A stretch of 64,000 nt of DNA from contig CAVORP010000001.1 of assembly GCA_963698645.1 (NCBI GenBank), forward strand, positions 496,001-560,000, given 5' to 3'. Shown one piece after another: positions 1 to 9,031 of this stretch. Every line of letters begins with the position of its first letter. Positions within the stretch are counted from its first letter, which is position 1. The DNA is from Ovoidimarina sp963698645. Lineage in GTDB: Bacteria; Pseudomonadota; Alphaproteobacteria; Rhodobacterales; Rhodobacteraceae. Made by a program: the position numbers and the translations under genes. Below the pieces are notes generated by a model. It had not been told where the DNA came from. It saw only the letters and a program-made list of their open reading frames with translations, and did no database searches.

Positions 1-1134
1 ATGGGCGTCGTGTTGAACCGCGAAGAACGCACGACGCTGAACCAGGATCTGTACGACGAAGTGACGGGGCTCGGGCCCCTCGAGCCGCTTCTGAAGGATG
101 AAACCGTCAACGATATTCTGGTGAACGGGCCACAGCAGGTGTTCGTGGAACGCGCCGGCAGGCTGGAGCTGACCGATACGACCTTCAAGGACGAAAAGCA
201 CCTGCTTCGGATCATCGACAAGATCGTGTCCGCCGTTGGTCGGCGGGTCGATGAATCAAACCCCTATGTTGACGCCCGTCTTCAGGACGGTTCACGTTTC
301 AACGCCATGGTTCCACCAATCGCGGTGGATGGCAGCCTTGTTTCCATTCGTAAGTTCAAGAAGGAAAAGCTCGGCGTTGACGACCTTGTCAAGTTCGGTG
401 CGTTCACGGAAGAAATGGCGGCCTATCTTCAGGCCGCGGTTGCGACCCGTCTGAACATCATCGTCTCGGGCGGTACAGGTTCCGGTAAGACGACCACGTT
501 GAACGCGCTATCCTCCTTCATCGACAACGATGAACGCATCCTGACGATCGAGGATACGGCGGAACTTCAGCTGCAGCAGACCCATGTGGGACGAATGGAA
601 AGCCGGCCGGCGAACGTCGAAGGCAAAGGCGCTGTTTCCCAGCGTGACTGTCTGCGGAACGCCCTCCGGATGCGTCCTGACCGCATCATCGTTGGTGAAA
701 CGCGGGGCGAGGAAGTCATCGACATGCTTCAGGCCATGAACACCGGCCACGACGGTTCGATGACAACGATCCACGCCAACAGCGCCCGCGACGGTGTAAG
801 CCGTCTTGAAAACATGATCGCCATGGCCGGGATCGAAATGCCGCTCAAGGCGGTCCGCTCCCAGATCTCTTCGGCTGTGAACCTGATCGTGCAGGCATCG
901 CGTCTGCAGGATGGCTCGCGCCGCATGGTGTCGATCACCGAGGTGACCGGCATGGAGGGCGAAGTGATCTCGATGCAGGAAGTGTTCCGCTACCAGCGTG
1001 TTGGCCTGACACCAGACAACAAGATCATCGGGCATTTCACAGCAACCGGTATTCGCAGCCACTTCTCGGAGCGGTTCCGCATGTGGGGCTACGATTTGCC
1101 GTCGTCGATCTTTGAACCCTTCGCTGCGGAGTAG
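1..1134 (+). CDS. cpaF: CpaF/TadA-type pilus assembly ATPase, N-terminus missing
   Basis: Cytoplasmic secretion ATPase (GSPII_E/VirB11 type) that powers Flp/Tad pilus assembly with the membrane proteins TadB and TadC. The visible 377 residues contain the Walker A motif GGTGSGKTTT near residue 157 and the Walker B/His-box region PDRIIVGETRGEE near residue 227. CpaF proteins are usually 450-500 residues, so the N-terminal part lies before the window and the ATG at base 1 is probably an internal Met. It is the first visible gene of a tad operon; tadB begins 6 bases after its stop. Confidence 0.93.
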   Translation: MGVVLNREERTTLNQDLYDEVTGLGPLEPLLKDETVNDILVNGPQQVFVERAGRLELTDTTFKDEKHLLRIIDKIVSAVGRRVDESNPYVDARLQDGSRFNAMVPPIAVDGSLVSIRKFKKEKLGVDDLVKFGAFTEEMAAYLQAAVATRLNIIVSGGTGSGKTTTLNALSSFIDNDERILTIEDTAELQLQQTHVGRMESRPANVEGKGAVSQRDCLRNALRMRPDRIIVGETRGEEVIDMLQAMNTGHDGSMTTIHANSARDGVSRLENMIAMAGIEMPLKAVRSQISSAVNLIVQASRLQDGSRRMVSITEVTGMEGEVISMQEVFRYQRVGLTPDNKIIGHFTATGIRSHFSERFRMWGYDLPSSIFEPFAAE

Positions 1135-1139
1135 AACAC

Positions 1140-2110
1140 ATGAACCTCAGCGCAGAACCCATTATTTACGGTCTGATTTTTGTCGGCGTCCTTGTGATCG
1201 TCGAGGGCCTATACCTGACGGTATTCGGCAAATCGATCAGCCTGAACAGTCGCGTCAACCGCCGTCTCGAAATGCTCGAGAAAGGCGCCGGGCGCGAACA
1301 GGTCCTGGAACAGCTCCGCAAGGAAATGTCCCAGCACATGAAGTCGCGGTCCATTCCGCTCTATGCGATCCTCGCACAGAAAGCGCAGAAGGCGAACATC
1401 GCCTTTACGCCGCAACAGCTTGTCATGGTCATGGTCCTATCTGACCATCGTCGCCTTTGTCGGCCTGACCTTCGGCACCGCGGCCAGCTTGCCGATCCGG
1501 ATCATCGTGTCCATCGGAATGGGCGTGGGCGGGGTGTTCGTCTGGGTCAACAACAAGGCCAAGAAACGCCTCGATCTGATCGAGGAACAGCTTCCCGATG
1601 CAGTGGAACTGATGGTTCGAAGCCTGCGTGTCGGGCACCCGTTCAGCGCCGCACTCCAGATCGTCGCCAAGGAAGTCCCCGACCCGCTGGGAACTGAGAT
1701 GGGCGTGATCTCCGACGAAGCCGCCTATGGCCGGGATGTCTCCGAAGCCCTGAAGAGCATGGCCGAACGCATGGACATGCAGGATCTTGCGCTTCCTCGC
1801 GGTTGCCGTGACGATCCAGCAGCAGTCGGGTGGTAACCTCGCCGAGATCCTGGCCGGTCTGGCAAAGGTTATCCGGGCCCGCTTCCGGCTGTTCCGCCGC
1901 GTCAAAGCGATCACCGCCGAAGCCAAATGGTCGGGCATGTTCCTGTCGTTCTTCCCGATCGGGGCCCTGATCATGATCACCGTGATCGAACCGAACTACT
2001 ATGACGACGTCCGTGAGACCGCCTACTTCATTCCGGCGTGTTTTGTCGTCGCCGCATTCCTGATCGCCAACATCTTCGTGATGCGGGCTCTCGTGAACAT
2101 CAAGGTCTGA
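1140..2110 (+). CDS. tadB: TadB pilus assembly inner-membrane protein (two frameshifts)
   Basis: Inner-membrane platform protein of the Tad system (T2SSF domain), partner of CpaF and TadC. The protein runs through three frames: the N-terminal membrane segment and basic linker to about 1430; then a T2SSF stretch with EEQLPDAVELMVRSLRVGHP to about 1787; then QQQSGGNLAEILAGL and the C-terminal membrane segments to 2110. The span is 971 bases, two more than a multiple of three, which fits two one-base insertions. The second is CTG read as CTTG at 1786-1789. Corrected length is about 322 residues, normal for TadB. The missing frame is probably a sequence error. Confidence 0.88.
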
Positions 2111-2122
2111 GGAAAGTACGCA

Positions 2123-3113
2123 ATGGAAATCTTTGCAAATCTGAACACCTTCCTGACGGACCGGTTCGGTGAACTTGGACCGCTCCTTATGGTCGGTATC
2201 CTTGGCCTGTTTCTGATCCTGCTGACGCTTGCCGATCCTGCTGCGCAAGCAGGAGGACCCGCTGGACAAGCTGCGCGATGCCGCACGAGGCCGCACGACG
2301 CAAGTAACTCCCGGCAAGAAGCAGACACTTCGGACCGGCAGCAGCAACAAGCTGGACAAATACGCCAACTTCCTCGAGCCCAAAGATGAGGAAGAGTACT
2401 CCGCGGTCCGTCTCAAACTGCTGCAGGCCGGCTACCGCTCGAAGACCGCGGTACAGACCTATCACTTCCTGCAATTTGCGCTGGGCGTTGGCTTTCTGAT
2501 CATCGGGGCGCTCTATGCGATCCTGCAATCGGCCACCGCCGAACCTGATGCGACGCGCCTTATCATGTATGTTCTTGGCCCCGGCATTGTCGGATATATG
2601 CTGCCTAAATACTGGGTGACCAAGCGCCAGCAGGAACGTCAGGAAGAGATCACCAACGGTTTCCCGAACTCACTCGACCTGATGCTGGTCTGCGTGGAGG
2701 CGGGCCAATCGATGGACCAGGCCATCAACCGCGTTTCGGGCGAAGTTCGGCCTGGCTATCCGTCGCTTGCCGACGAGTATGAGATCGTCAGCCACGAGAT
2801 GAAGGCCGGCAAGGACAGAACGCAGGTCCTACGGGATATGTCCGAACGCGCCGGTGTGACGGACGTATCGTCCTTCGTGACCGTTCTGATCCAGTCCGCG
2901 ACCTTTGGTACCCCGATCTCGGAAGCACTTCGGGTCTATGCCGCGGAAATGCGTGACAAGCGCGTCATGCGCGCAGAAGAAGCGGCCAATAAATTGCCGA
3001 CGAAGATGACACTGGCCACTATGATGTTGACGGTTCCGCCGCTTCTCATCATCCTGATCGGACCCTCGGTTTACGAAATCTCCGTGACCCTTTCGACGGC
3101 AACATTCTTCTAG
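2123..3113 (+). CDS. tadC: TadC pilus assembly inner-membrane protein (one frameshift)
   Basis: Second T2SSF-type inner-membrane protein of the Tad pilus, about 329 residues once corrected. The first membrane segment (MEIFANLNTFL...LFLILLTL) is in one frame; the rest, starting PILLRKQEDPLD, is in the +1 frame. The break is at 2228-2231, where CTG appears as CTTG. Downstream it shows the family hallmark GFPNSLDLMLVCVEAGQSMD and three further hydrophobic segments. A strong ribosome binding site (GAGGAAAG) precedes the ATG, 12 bases after tadB. Confidence 0.88.
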
Positions 3114-3119
3114 GAGCAC

Positions 3120-3690
3120 ATGCGCCCTATTCCGGCGATCTCTCTCGCCCTTGCCATGTCGGCCTTGGCCGCCTGCGACACCGCGGGCGGCCTTCGTGCG
3201 GATCGCGACAACCCGTTTGCCCCCGGCGTTGACAGCCGCGCATCGTCGGATGTTGACGGGCTGATCGTCGGCCACCGGCTGATGCAGGCCTCGGAATACG
3301 AGCTTGCGATCCGGGCCTACAGCCGCGCCTGGGCCGAACAAGGGATCAGTGCCGATGTGCTATCGGCGATCGGATCGGCACATCTTAAGCTTAGGGCGGC
3401 TTGGACAAGCCGAAAAACTGCTTCGGCAATCGCTGACACTAGACGAGAATTTCGTCCCCGCATGGAACAATCTTGGTGTCGTTCTGATGGAAAAGGGCGA
3501 CTACGGAGAGGCCAGCCGGGTCTTCGAGCGGGCTTTCAAGCTGGATAGTGGCGAAAGTGCCGATATCCGCGACAATTTGCGTCTGGCACTCGCAAAAATC
3601 GAGAATCCGGCCTATTCTGAGCCTCAGAAAAGTGGACCCGCTCTGGTTCGGCGTGGCACCGGGGAATACCTGCTGCTGACCGAGTCCTGA
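3120..3690 (+). CDS. tadD: TadD-like TPR lipoprotein (one frameshift)
   Basis: Predicted lipoprotein with TPR repeats, the usual fourth component of tad operons, which helps assemble the secretin complex. It has a signal peptide ending in lipobox LAAC (Cys near residue 19). TPR-like helices follow: HRLMQASEYELAIRAYSRAW, then GRLGQAEKLLRQSLTLDENF and NLGVVLMEKGDYGEASRVFE. The frame changes at about 3393-3397 (CTTAGG, probably one extra base). Corrected length is about 189 residues. It starts 6 bases after tadC with GGAG as ribosome binding site. Confidence 0.82.
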
Positions 3691-3736
3691 AAAAAACTGC
3701 GGGCCAAGTTGAGCAGGAAAAAGGACCAGGCATCCC

Positions 3737-4597
3737 ATGCGTCAGACCCGACTGATTGCGCTCTGCCTTGGCAGCACCCTATTGCTGTCGGCATGTGCGG
3801 AACCCGATAAAGCCGCGGAAGTCGAACGGGCATTGCAAAGCGTCAATGCGATCGACGACAGCAACCTCAATGATCTCATGTTGACGTCCGCCGATCCCGG
3901 CGAGGCGGTTCGCTACTTCCGCCGCGCACTCGCCAGCGAACCCGACCGTTCGGATTTCAAGCGCGGACTTGGACTTTCACTGATTCGCGCCAACGCACCG
4001 AACGAAGCGGTCATCGTTCTGGGCGATCTGGTTCAGACCCCCAACTCCACCGAGGAAGACAAGGTCTCCCTTGCCGATGCGCTGATCCGGGCCGGTGAAT
4101 GGGACCGCGCGGAAGAGACGCTGGATTCCATTCCACCCACCTATGAGACCTTCACGCGTTATCGGCTTGAAGCGATGGTGGCCGACAGCAACAAGGAATG
4201 GGATGCGTCCGACAGTTTCTATGAAACCGCGCTTGGACTTACGACCAAGCCTTCGGGCGTTCTAAACAACTGGGGCTATTCCAAGCTGAGCCGCGGCGAT
4301 TACAAGGGGGCAGAACGTCTCTTTGCACAGGCCATTACGTATTCCCCCGGAATGTTCACAGCCAAGAACAACCTTGTTCTGGCCCGAAGCGCACAGCGCA
4401 TCTACGAACTTCCCGTGGTTGGCATGACCCAGGTCGAGCGCGCGCAGTTGCTGCACACCGCCGCACTGAGTGCGATCAAGCAAGGCGATGTTGCGACGGG
4501 CAAGGGCCTTCTGCGCCAAGCCATCGACACGCACCCCCAGCATTTCGAGGCCGCTTCGCGCAGCCTTGAGGCGCTGGAATCAAACGTCGCGAACTGA
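3737..4597 (+). CDS. TadD-family TPR lipoprotein
   Basis: A second lipoprotein of 286 residues in the tad operon. The N-terminus MRQTRLIALCLGSTLLLSAC is a signal peptide with lipobox LSAC at residues 17-20. The rest is built of helical TPR-like repeats (AVRYFRRALASEPDRSDFKR, GDYKGAERLFAQAITYSPG). Reading frame is intact. Tad loci of Rhodobacterales often carry two such lipoproteins; the likely role is as periplasmic scaffold for the outer-membrane secretin, inferred from context rather than from motifs. Confidence 0.8.
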   Translation: MRQTRLIALCLGSTLLLSACAEPDKAAEVERALQSVNAIDDSNLNDLMLTSADPGEAVRYFRRALASEPDRSDFKRGLGLSLIRANAPNEAVIVLGDLVQTPNSTEEDKVSLADALIRAGEWDRAEETLDSIPPTYETFTRYRLEAMVADSNKEWDASDSFYETALGLTTKPSGVLNNWGYSKLSRGDYKGAERLFAQAITYSPGMFTAKNNLVLARSAQRIYELPVVGMTQVERAQLLHTAALSAIKQGDVATGKGLLRQAIDTHPQHFEAASRSLEALESNVAN

Positions 4598-4611
4598 CAG
4601 CGGACAGCGCC

Positions 4612-5106
4612 ATGGCGATCGATGCCGTCACGGCGCTGTTGTTTCTTCCTTTCGCGCTGCCCATCGGGATCTGGGTTGCGTGGAACGATATGAAATTCAT
4701 GAAGATTCCAAACAAGGCGGTTGGCGCCTTGCTTGGGGTCTTCGTCATTGTCGGCCTCATCGCCCTTCCCTTGGAAGACTACCTATGGCGGTATCTTCAC
4801 TTCATCGTCGTGCTGATCGTCGGGTTCCTTGCCAACATGGCGCGCGCCATGGGGGCTGGTGACGCCAAGTTTCTGGCGGCTATGGCGCCGATGCTGGATC
4901 TTGGCGATCTTCAGATCCTGCTGATCCTCTTTTCCGGAGTGTTGTTGGCGGCCTTCTTTACGCATCGACTGTTTCGAATGGTACCGGCCACGCGCCGGGC
5001 TTTCCCCGATTGGGAAAGCTGGGACAGGGGCGATTTTCCCATGGGGCTGGCACTTGGGGGGGTCCTGATCCTTTACCTGTTGCTTGGCGCCGTGGCGGGA
5101 AGCTAG
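4612..5106 (+). CDS. cpaA: Prepilin peptidase, A24 family (CpaA/TadV)
   Basis: Aspartyl protease of the inner membrane that cleaves Flp prepilin leader peptides. The 164-residue protein is the short, methylase-free form. It shows the two catalytic-Asp regions of family A24: WNDMKFMKIPN near residues 25-35 and GAGDAKF (GxGD) near residues 82-88, set between about five hydrophobic segments. It starts 14 bases after the upstream lipoprotein gene. Its stop overlaps the stop of the convergent membrane-protein gene by 4 bases, with no room for a terminator. Confidence 0.88.
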   Translation: MAIDAVTALLFLPFALPIGIWVAWNDMKFMKIPNKAVGALLGVFVIVGLIALPLEDYLWRYLHFIVVLIVGFLANMARAMGAGDAKFLAAMAPMLDLGDLQILLILFSGVLLAAFFTHRLFRMVPATRRAFPDWESWDRGDFPMGLALGGVLILYLLLGAVAGS

Positions 5107-6686
5107 GGAGACAGGCTGTACAGCCGCAGACGCGGTGTTTCGCGCACCAGTGTCACCTGCTTCTCGGACCCGAGTTCCTCCAGAATGGACCGTCTTGCCG
5201 CCAGGTTCACCGGACAAAGCGGAACGACCAAATGGCGCGCGCCCGCGATCCCCGAGAGCGAACCATAATTCCACGGCGCACCGCCCGGCAAACGCGGCAG
5301 GCCAAAGAGCCAGTGGGACCCGATAATATCCGCAACGAGAACCGGCCCTTCTTCCACTTCAAGGTCGCGCGCAATGGCCCGAAGCACCGATGGAATGCCC
5401 GTCGTCACCTGACAGTCGGGAAGGTCATCACCGGCGAACTGCAATGGTGAAGCAGGATCCTGCGGGTCGGGAACCACATCGAACATCGCCCCCGCGGCAT
5501 TCAGCTTCATCCGTCCGCGGATCAGTTCCGCCGGCAGTCTGGGCATGAAAATCCCATCGGCCTCTTCGATCAGGGGCACATGGGTCGTGGTCAGGAGAAC
5601 AAGATGGCGCGGCACGCTCAATCCATGCGACAGGGTCAACGGCGCTGCCAGAACCGCCGCCGCCATACCTGCCACGCCCACGGCGCGCCGCATCACATCG
5701 CCTTTTCCGTCCGGTTCAGGCCGCATCGCAAACAGGATAACGGCAAGCAAGATCAGCCAGATCGGGTCATTCCCGAAATTCTGCCAGGTGACATAGACGA
5801 ATGCTGGAAAAAGCAGCAACAGACCCAGACCGACATAGCGCTGGCCCGATCTGCGCAAGAGGATCGCGGCGATCATCGTCAACGCCGCGCCGGGCAGATA
5901 GGGGGGCGAAACCACCAGATCCGCAAGCCCGAGGCCGGGGGCCGTGCGCAGATCAGATGCGGCAACCGTTTGCAGATCGGACAGATAGGCAAGCCAATGC
6001 GTCGACCCAAGTGCGAACCAGAGTACCACCGCCGAGAGCAGGCCGGCCAAGACGGCAACCAGCAGCATCGCGATCTCGCGGCGCAAGAGCAAGATAAGGG
6101 CGATCGCCGGAGCGAACGCGACGAAGAAGGTGATCTTTAACAGGACCAGCGATGCCAGCCCGGTTCCGATCAGTACACCGTCAGTCAGCGGGCGGCTTTC
6201 AGACCGGTTCGGCAAAAGTGAGAGGAGGATGACAGAAAATGCCATCACCCAAGCCCATCGATTGTAATGCATTGAAATCGCGAGGTTTCCAGTCGATCCG
6301 TGGCTCAGGGACATGACCAGAAGGGCAGAGATTGCCGCGAACGCATATCCTGTTGCGGGTGGAAGCCGCGTTGCTGCGGCGCGCACAACCCAGACCGCGA
6401 CAGCGACTGCAAACAAAGCCTGTCCCAAAGCGAATGACATCGCAAGGTCAAAGCCTGCCCGCGCAAAGACCGCGATGGGCGTAAAGGCCCAAACACCGAT
6501 CGGTGTCATGAAATCCTGATGCGGTGCCTCTCCGGCACGCATGCGCCCGATGATATCGGCCAGGTGCAGCGCATCACCATCGAAATGGGTAATATGCAGG
6601 CCGCCCTTCAAAAGAATCCCCAGAACGGACGCGACGACGAGCCCTGCGATCAAAGCCACAAGAAATAGAGGTTTCGGCCCTCTCAT
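5103..6686 (-). CDS. Polytopic membrane protein, GT-C-like, unknown function
   Basis: A protein of about 527 residues with 10 or more hydrophobic segments in its first 370 residues and a soluble C-terminal domain of about 150 residues. The layout resembles GT-C-fold glycosyltransferases, and the acidic FDGDALHLAD after the first membrane segment could correspond to the catalytic Asp loop of that fold. No family motif is strong enough to name it. The ATG at 6686 is preceded by a purine-rich stretch; a GTG at 6713 is an alternative start. It lies opposite in orientation to the tad genes and sits between cpaA and the AAA+ ATPase, so a link to pilin or surface glycosylation is only a guess. Confidence 0.6.
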   Translation of the reverse strand: MRGPKPLFLVALIAGLVVASVLGILLKGGLHITHFDGDALHLADIIGRMRAGEAPHQDFMTPIGVWAFTPIAVFARAGFDLAMSFALGQALFAVAVAVWVVRAAATRLPPATGYAFAAISALLVMSLSHGSTGNLAISMHYNRWAWVMAFSVILLSLLPNRSESRPLTDGVLIGTGLASLVLLKITFFVAFAPAIALILLLRREIAMLLVAVLAGLLSAVVLWFALGSTHWLAYLSDLQTVAASDLRTAPGLGLADLVVSPPYLPGAALTMIAAILLRRSGQRYVGLGLLLLFPAFVYVTWQNFGNDPIWLILLAVILFAMRPEPDGKGDVMRRAVGVAGMAAAVLAAPLTLSHGLSVPRHLVLLTTTHVPLIEEADGIFMPRLPAELIRGRMKLNAAGAMFDVVPDPQDPASPLQFAGDDLPDCQVTTGIPSVLRAIARDLEVEEGPVLVADIIGSHWLFGLPRLPGGAPWNYGSLSGIAGARHLVVPLCPVNLAARRSILEELGSEKQVTLVRETPRLRLYSLSP

Positions 6687-6824
6687 CCCTCTCTCTTTCC
6701 CTTTTTTGGCCACAATGGCGCGTCAGAGTGCAGTCAAGAACGCCATTGTCGACGCACGGGCACGGTTTTGGAAGGGCCTTGTGCGGCGAGGCGTGAAACG
6801 TGTGTAAGCCAGGATGATCCAACG

Positions 6825-8135
6825 ATGAACATGCAAACCACGACCGTGATGAGCCCCCCTGCCCCCCGGGGATTGTCCGAGATGAAGCTCCCCATCGTGA
6901 TGATGCGGGATATTCTGCTCAAGACGATGTTCCGCATGAATCTCGAGATGGCGACCGAACTGGCCAAGGCGGTTTGCCTGCCCGTTTCGGTGACGCAGGA
7001 AATAATCGATCTGGCACGCGGTCAGAAGCTTCTTGAGGCGACGGGTACGCTTCATGCCAACTCCGGTGGCGAAATGGGCTACCAGCTGACCGACGCCGGG
7101 AAAGCCCGTGCTCATGACGCGCTGGCGCAGTCAGAATACTACGGGCCGATGCCGGTGCCGCTTGCGGTGTATCAGGAACAGGTCAAGCGTCAGTCTATTC
7201 GCAACATTCATATCACCCGCGAACAACTGACGGGGGCAATGGGTCACCTGATCCTGCCGAACCATCTTCTTGATCATTTGGGACCAGCGGTCGGCGCTGG
7301 CCGTTCGATCCTGATGTATGGCCCGCCGGGTAACGGTAAATCATCCATCTCGAACGGTATTCGCGATGCGCTGGGCGACAAGATCTATATCCCGCGCGCG
7401 ATCGAGTATTCGGGTCAGGTGATTACTGTATATGATCCGATCGTCCACTCGGCCGCGGAAGAGCAGGAAGAAGATCCGAACAGCCTGCGCCGTTCTTCGG
7501 GTCGCTACGATACGCGTTATGTTCTTTGCGAACGACCCACCGTTATCACCGGTGGTGAATTGTCGCTTTCGATGCTGGACCTCGTCTACAACCCGACCGC
7601 CCGGACCTATCAGGCCCCGCTACAGCTCAAATCCACCGGCGGCATCTTCATCGTCGACGACCTTGGTCGTCAGGAAGAACCGCCGCAGGCGTTGGTCAAC
7701 CGTTGGATCGTTCCGCTGGAAGAATCGAAGGACATCCTGTCGCTGCAGTCGGGCGAGAAATTCGAGGTGCCCTTCGACACGCTGGTGATCTTCTCCACCA
7801 ACTTTCACCCGAACGAGATCTTCGACAAGGCGGCCCTTCGCCGGATCTTCTACAAGATCAAGATCGACGGGCCGAACCAGGAAGATTATCTCAAGATCTT
7901 TGCGATGGTGGCGAAGAAGCGCAAGATGCCGCTGGACGAGGATACGCTTATCCATTTGATGAAAAACAAGTATCCCGAGATCGACAGCGTCTACGCGAAC
8001 TATCAGCCGATCTTCCTGATCGACCAGATGATATCGATCTGCGAATTCGAAGGCATTCCATACCAGATGTCGCCGGAACTCGTAGACCGCGCTTGGGCCA
8101 ACATGTTCGTTCGCGACGAAACCATCGTTCACTAG
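6825..8135 (+). CDS. Winged-helix/AAA+ ATPase of tad-linked type
   Basis: A 436-residue AAA+ ATPase. The first 130 residues look like a winged-helix domain (ATELAKAVCLPVSVTQEIID, then a wing ending GYQLTDAGKARA). The ATPase core follows with Walker A GPPGNGKSS near residue 170, Walker B GIFIVDDLGRQ near residue 275, and a sensor 1-like VIFSTN. No transmembrane segment is present. The ATG at 6825 has AGGA upstream; an in-frame ATG at 6768 has no support. Proteins of this type are common next to tad loci in Rhodobacterales, but I know of no defined role. The reading frame is intact. Confidence 0.72.
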   Translation: MNMQTTTVMSPPAPRGLSEMKLPIVMMRDILLKTMFRMNLEMATELAKAVCLPVSVTQEIIDLARGQKLLEATGTLHANSGGEMGYQLTDAGKARAHDALAQSEYYGPMPVPLAVYQEQVKRQSIRNIHITREQLTGAMGHLILPNHLLDHLGPAVGAGRSILMYGPPGNGKSSISNGIRDALGDKIYIPRAIEYSGQVITVYDPIVHSAAEEQEEDPNSLRRSSGRYDTRYVLCERPTVITGGELSLSMLDLVYNPTARTYQAPLQLKSTGGIFIVDDLGRQEEPPQALVNRWIVPLEESKDILSLQSGEKFEVPFDTLVIFSTNFHPNEIFDKAALRRIFYKIKIDGPNQEDYLKIFAMVAKKRKMPLDEDTLIHLMKNKYPEIDSVYANYQPIFLIDQMISICEFEGIPYQMSPELVDRAWANMFVRDETIVH

Positions 8136-8146
8136 ACCTTGCACCC

Positions 8147-8184
8147 CCTCCCCGGCTGGTCTTTTCTGGGCCAAACCGGGGAGG
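8147..8184 (+). promoter_or_regulatory. Hairpin that sequesters the ribosome binding site of the next gene
   Basis: CCTCCCCGG (8147-8155) is a perfect reverse complement of CCGGGGAGG (8176-8184), with a secondary TGG/CCA pairing inside the 20-base loop. The 3' arm contains the GGGGAGG ribosome binding site of the gene starting at 8190. It has no T-tract, so a role in translation control is at least as likely as termination after the AAA+ gene. Confidence 0.5.
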
Positions 8185-8189
8185 ATGCG

Positions 8190-9011
8190 ATGCTTTCATC
8201 TATTGGAGTGGCCGGCTGCGGCCGTATGGGGCAGCCGATGCTTGCTGCGTTGCGTGCCGCAGGTCTTCCGGCGCGCGGATTCGATATTCGTGCGCCGGAA
8301 AGCTATGGTGATTTCGCCCCGGCGATGACCGATGACGCGGATGCATTCGCCGATGGGTTGACCTGCCTTATTTCGATCGTCCGTGACACCGATCAGACCG
8401 ACGAGGTGCTTTTTGGCAAACAAGGATTTGCCGCACGCGCGACGGATCTGGAAGCCGTCGTGATCTGCTCGACCCTGAGTCCACGCTATGTACGCGATTT
8501 GCGCGAACGGATTCCCGATCACATCAGGCTTGTGGATGCCCCTATGTCCGGCGCAGTCGTCGGTGCGGAGGAACGGCGGTTGAGCTTCATGATCGGGGGT
8601 ATCGACGCGGATGTCCTGCCGCTGATGCCGCTTTTCAAAGCCATGGGGCGCGATATCTTTCGCATGGGCACGTTCGGCACCGGGGCCAAGGCGAAGACAC
8701 TGAACAACCTGCTGGCCGCTTCTTCGACGGCGATGACGCGAATGGTGCTGGATTGGGCCGACGCAGCAGGGCTGGATGAGACGATACTCCTGGATCTCAT
8801 ATCGAAGTCATCAGGCCAAAACTGGCTTGCATCCGGGATTGACGAGATCGAGTTCGGACGTGATGGTTTCGCGCCCGACAATACGATCGCGATCCTCGTG
8901 AAGGATGTCGAAGCCGCGCTCGATGATGCGCCGGACGGCGCCGATACATCACTCCCCGAAGTCGTTCGGGACCGCATTCTGCATCTGCAGGCACGCCCGA
9001 AATCAAAGTAG
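8190..9011 (+). CDS. 3-hydroxyisobutyrate dehydrogenase-family oxidoreductase
   Basis: NAD(P)-dependent beta-hydroxyacid dehydrogenase of 273 residues. The Rossmann motif GVAGCGRMGQPM is at the N-terminus, followed by a substrate-loop region DAPMSGAVVGAEE near residues 115-127 and the catalytic-Lys helix GAKAKTLNN near residue 167. The ATG at 8190 is 6 bases after GGGGAGG; the upstream in-frame ATG at 8139 lies before the hairpin and lacks support. The substrate cannot be told from sequence: 3-hydroxyisobutyrate, tartronate semialdehyde and 2-hydroxy-3-oxopropionate enzymes share these motifs. Confidence 0.8.
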   Translation: MLSSIGVAGCGRMGQPMLAALRAAGLPARGFDIRAPESYGDFAPAMTDDADAFADGLTCLISIVRDTDQTDEVLFGKQGFAARATDLEAVVICSTLSPRYVRDLRERIPDHIRLVDAPMSGAVVGAEERRLSFMIGGIDADVLPLMPLFKAMGRDIFRMGTFGTGAKAKTLNNLLAASSTAMTRMVLDWADAAGLDETILLDLISKSSGQNWLASGIDEIEFGRDGFAPDNTIAILVKDVEAALDDAPDGADTSLPEVVRDRILHLQARPKSK

Positions 9012-9024
9012 TTTAACATTAAAC
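9011..9024. promoter_or_regulatory. AT-rich inverted repeat before the helicase gene
   Basis: GTTTAA-CA-TTAAAC, two perfect 6-base arms, starting inside the stop codon of the upstream gene and ending 7 bases before the helicase ATG. It stands out in a GC-rich region, and the helicase start has no recognisable ribosome binding site. Possible operator; no known regulator can be assigned. Confidence 0.3.
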
Positions 9025-9031
9025 AATCCGA

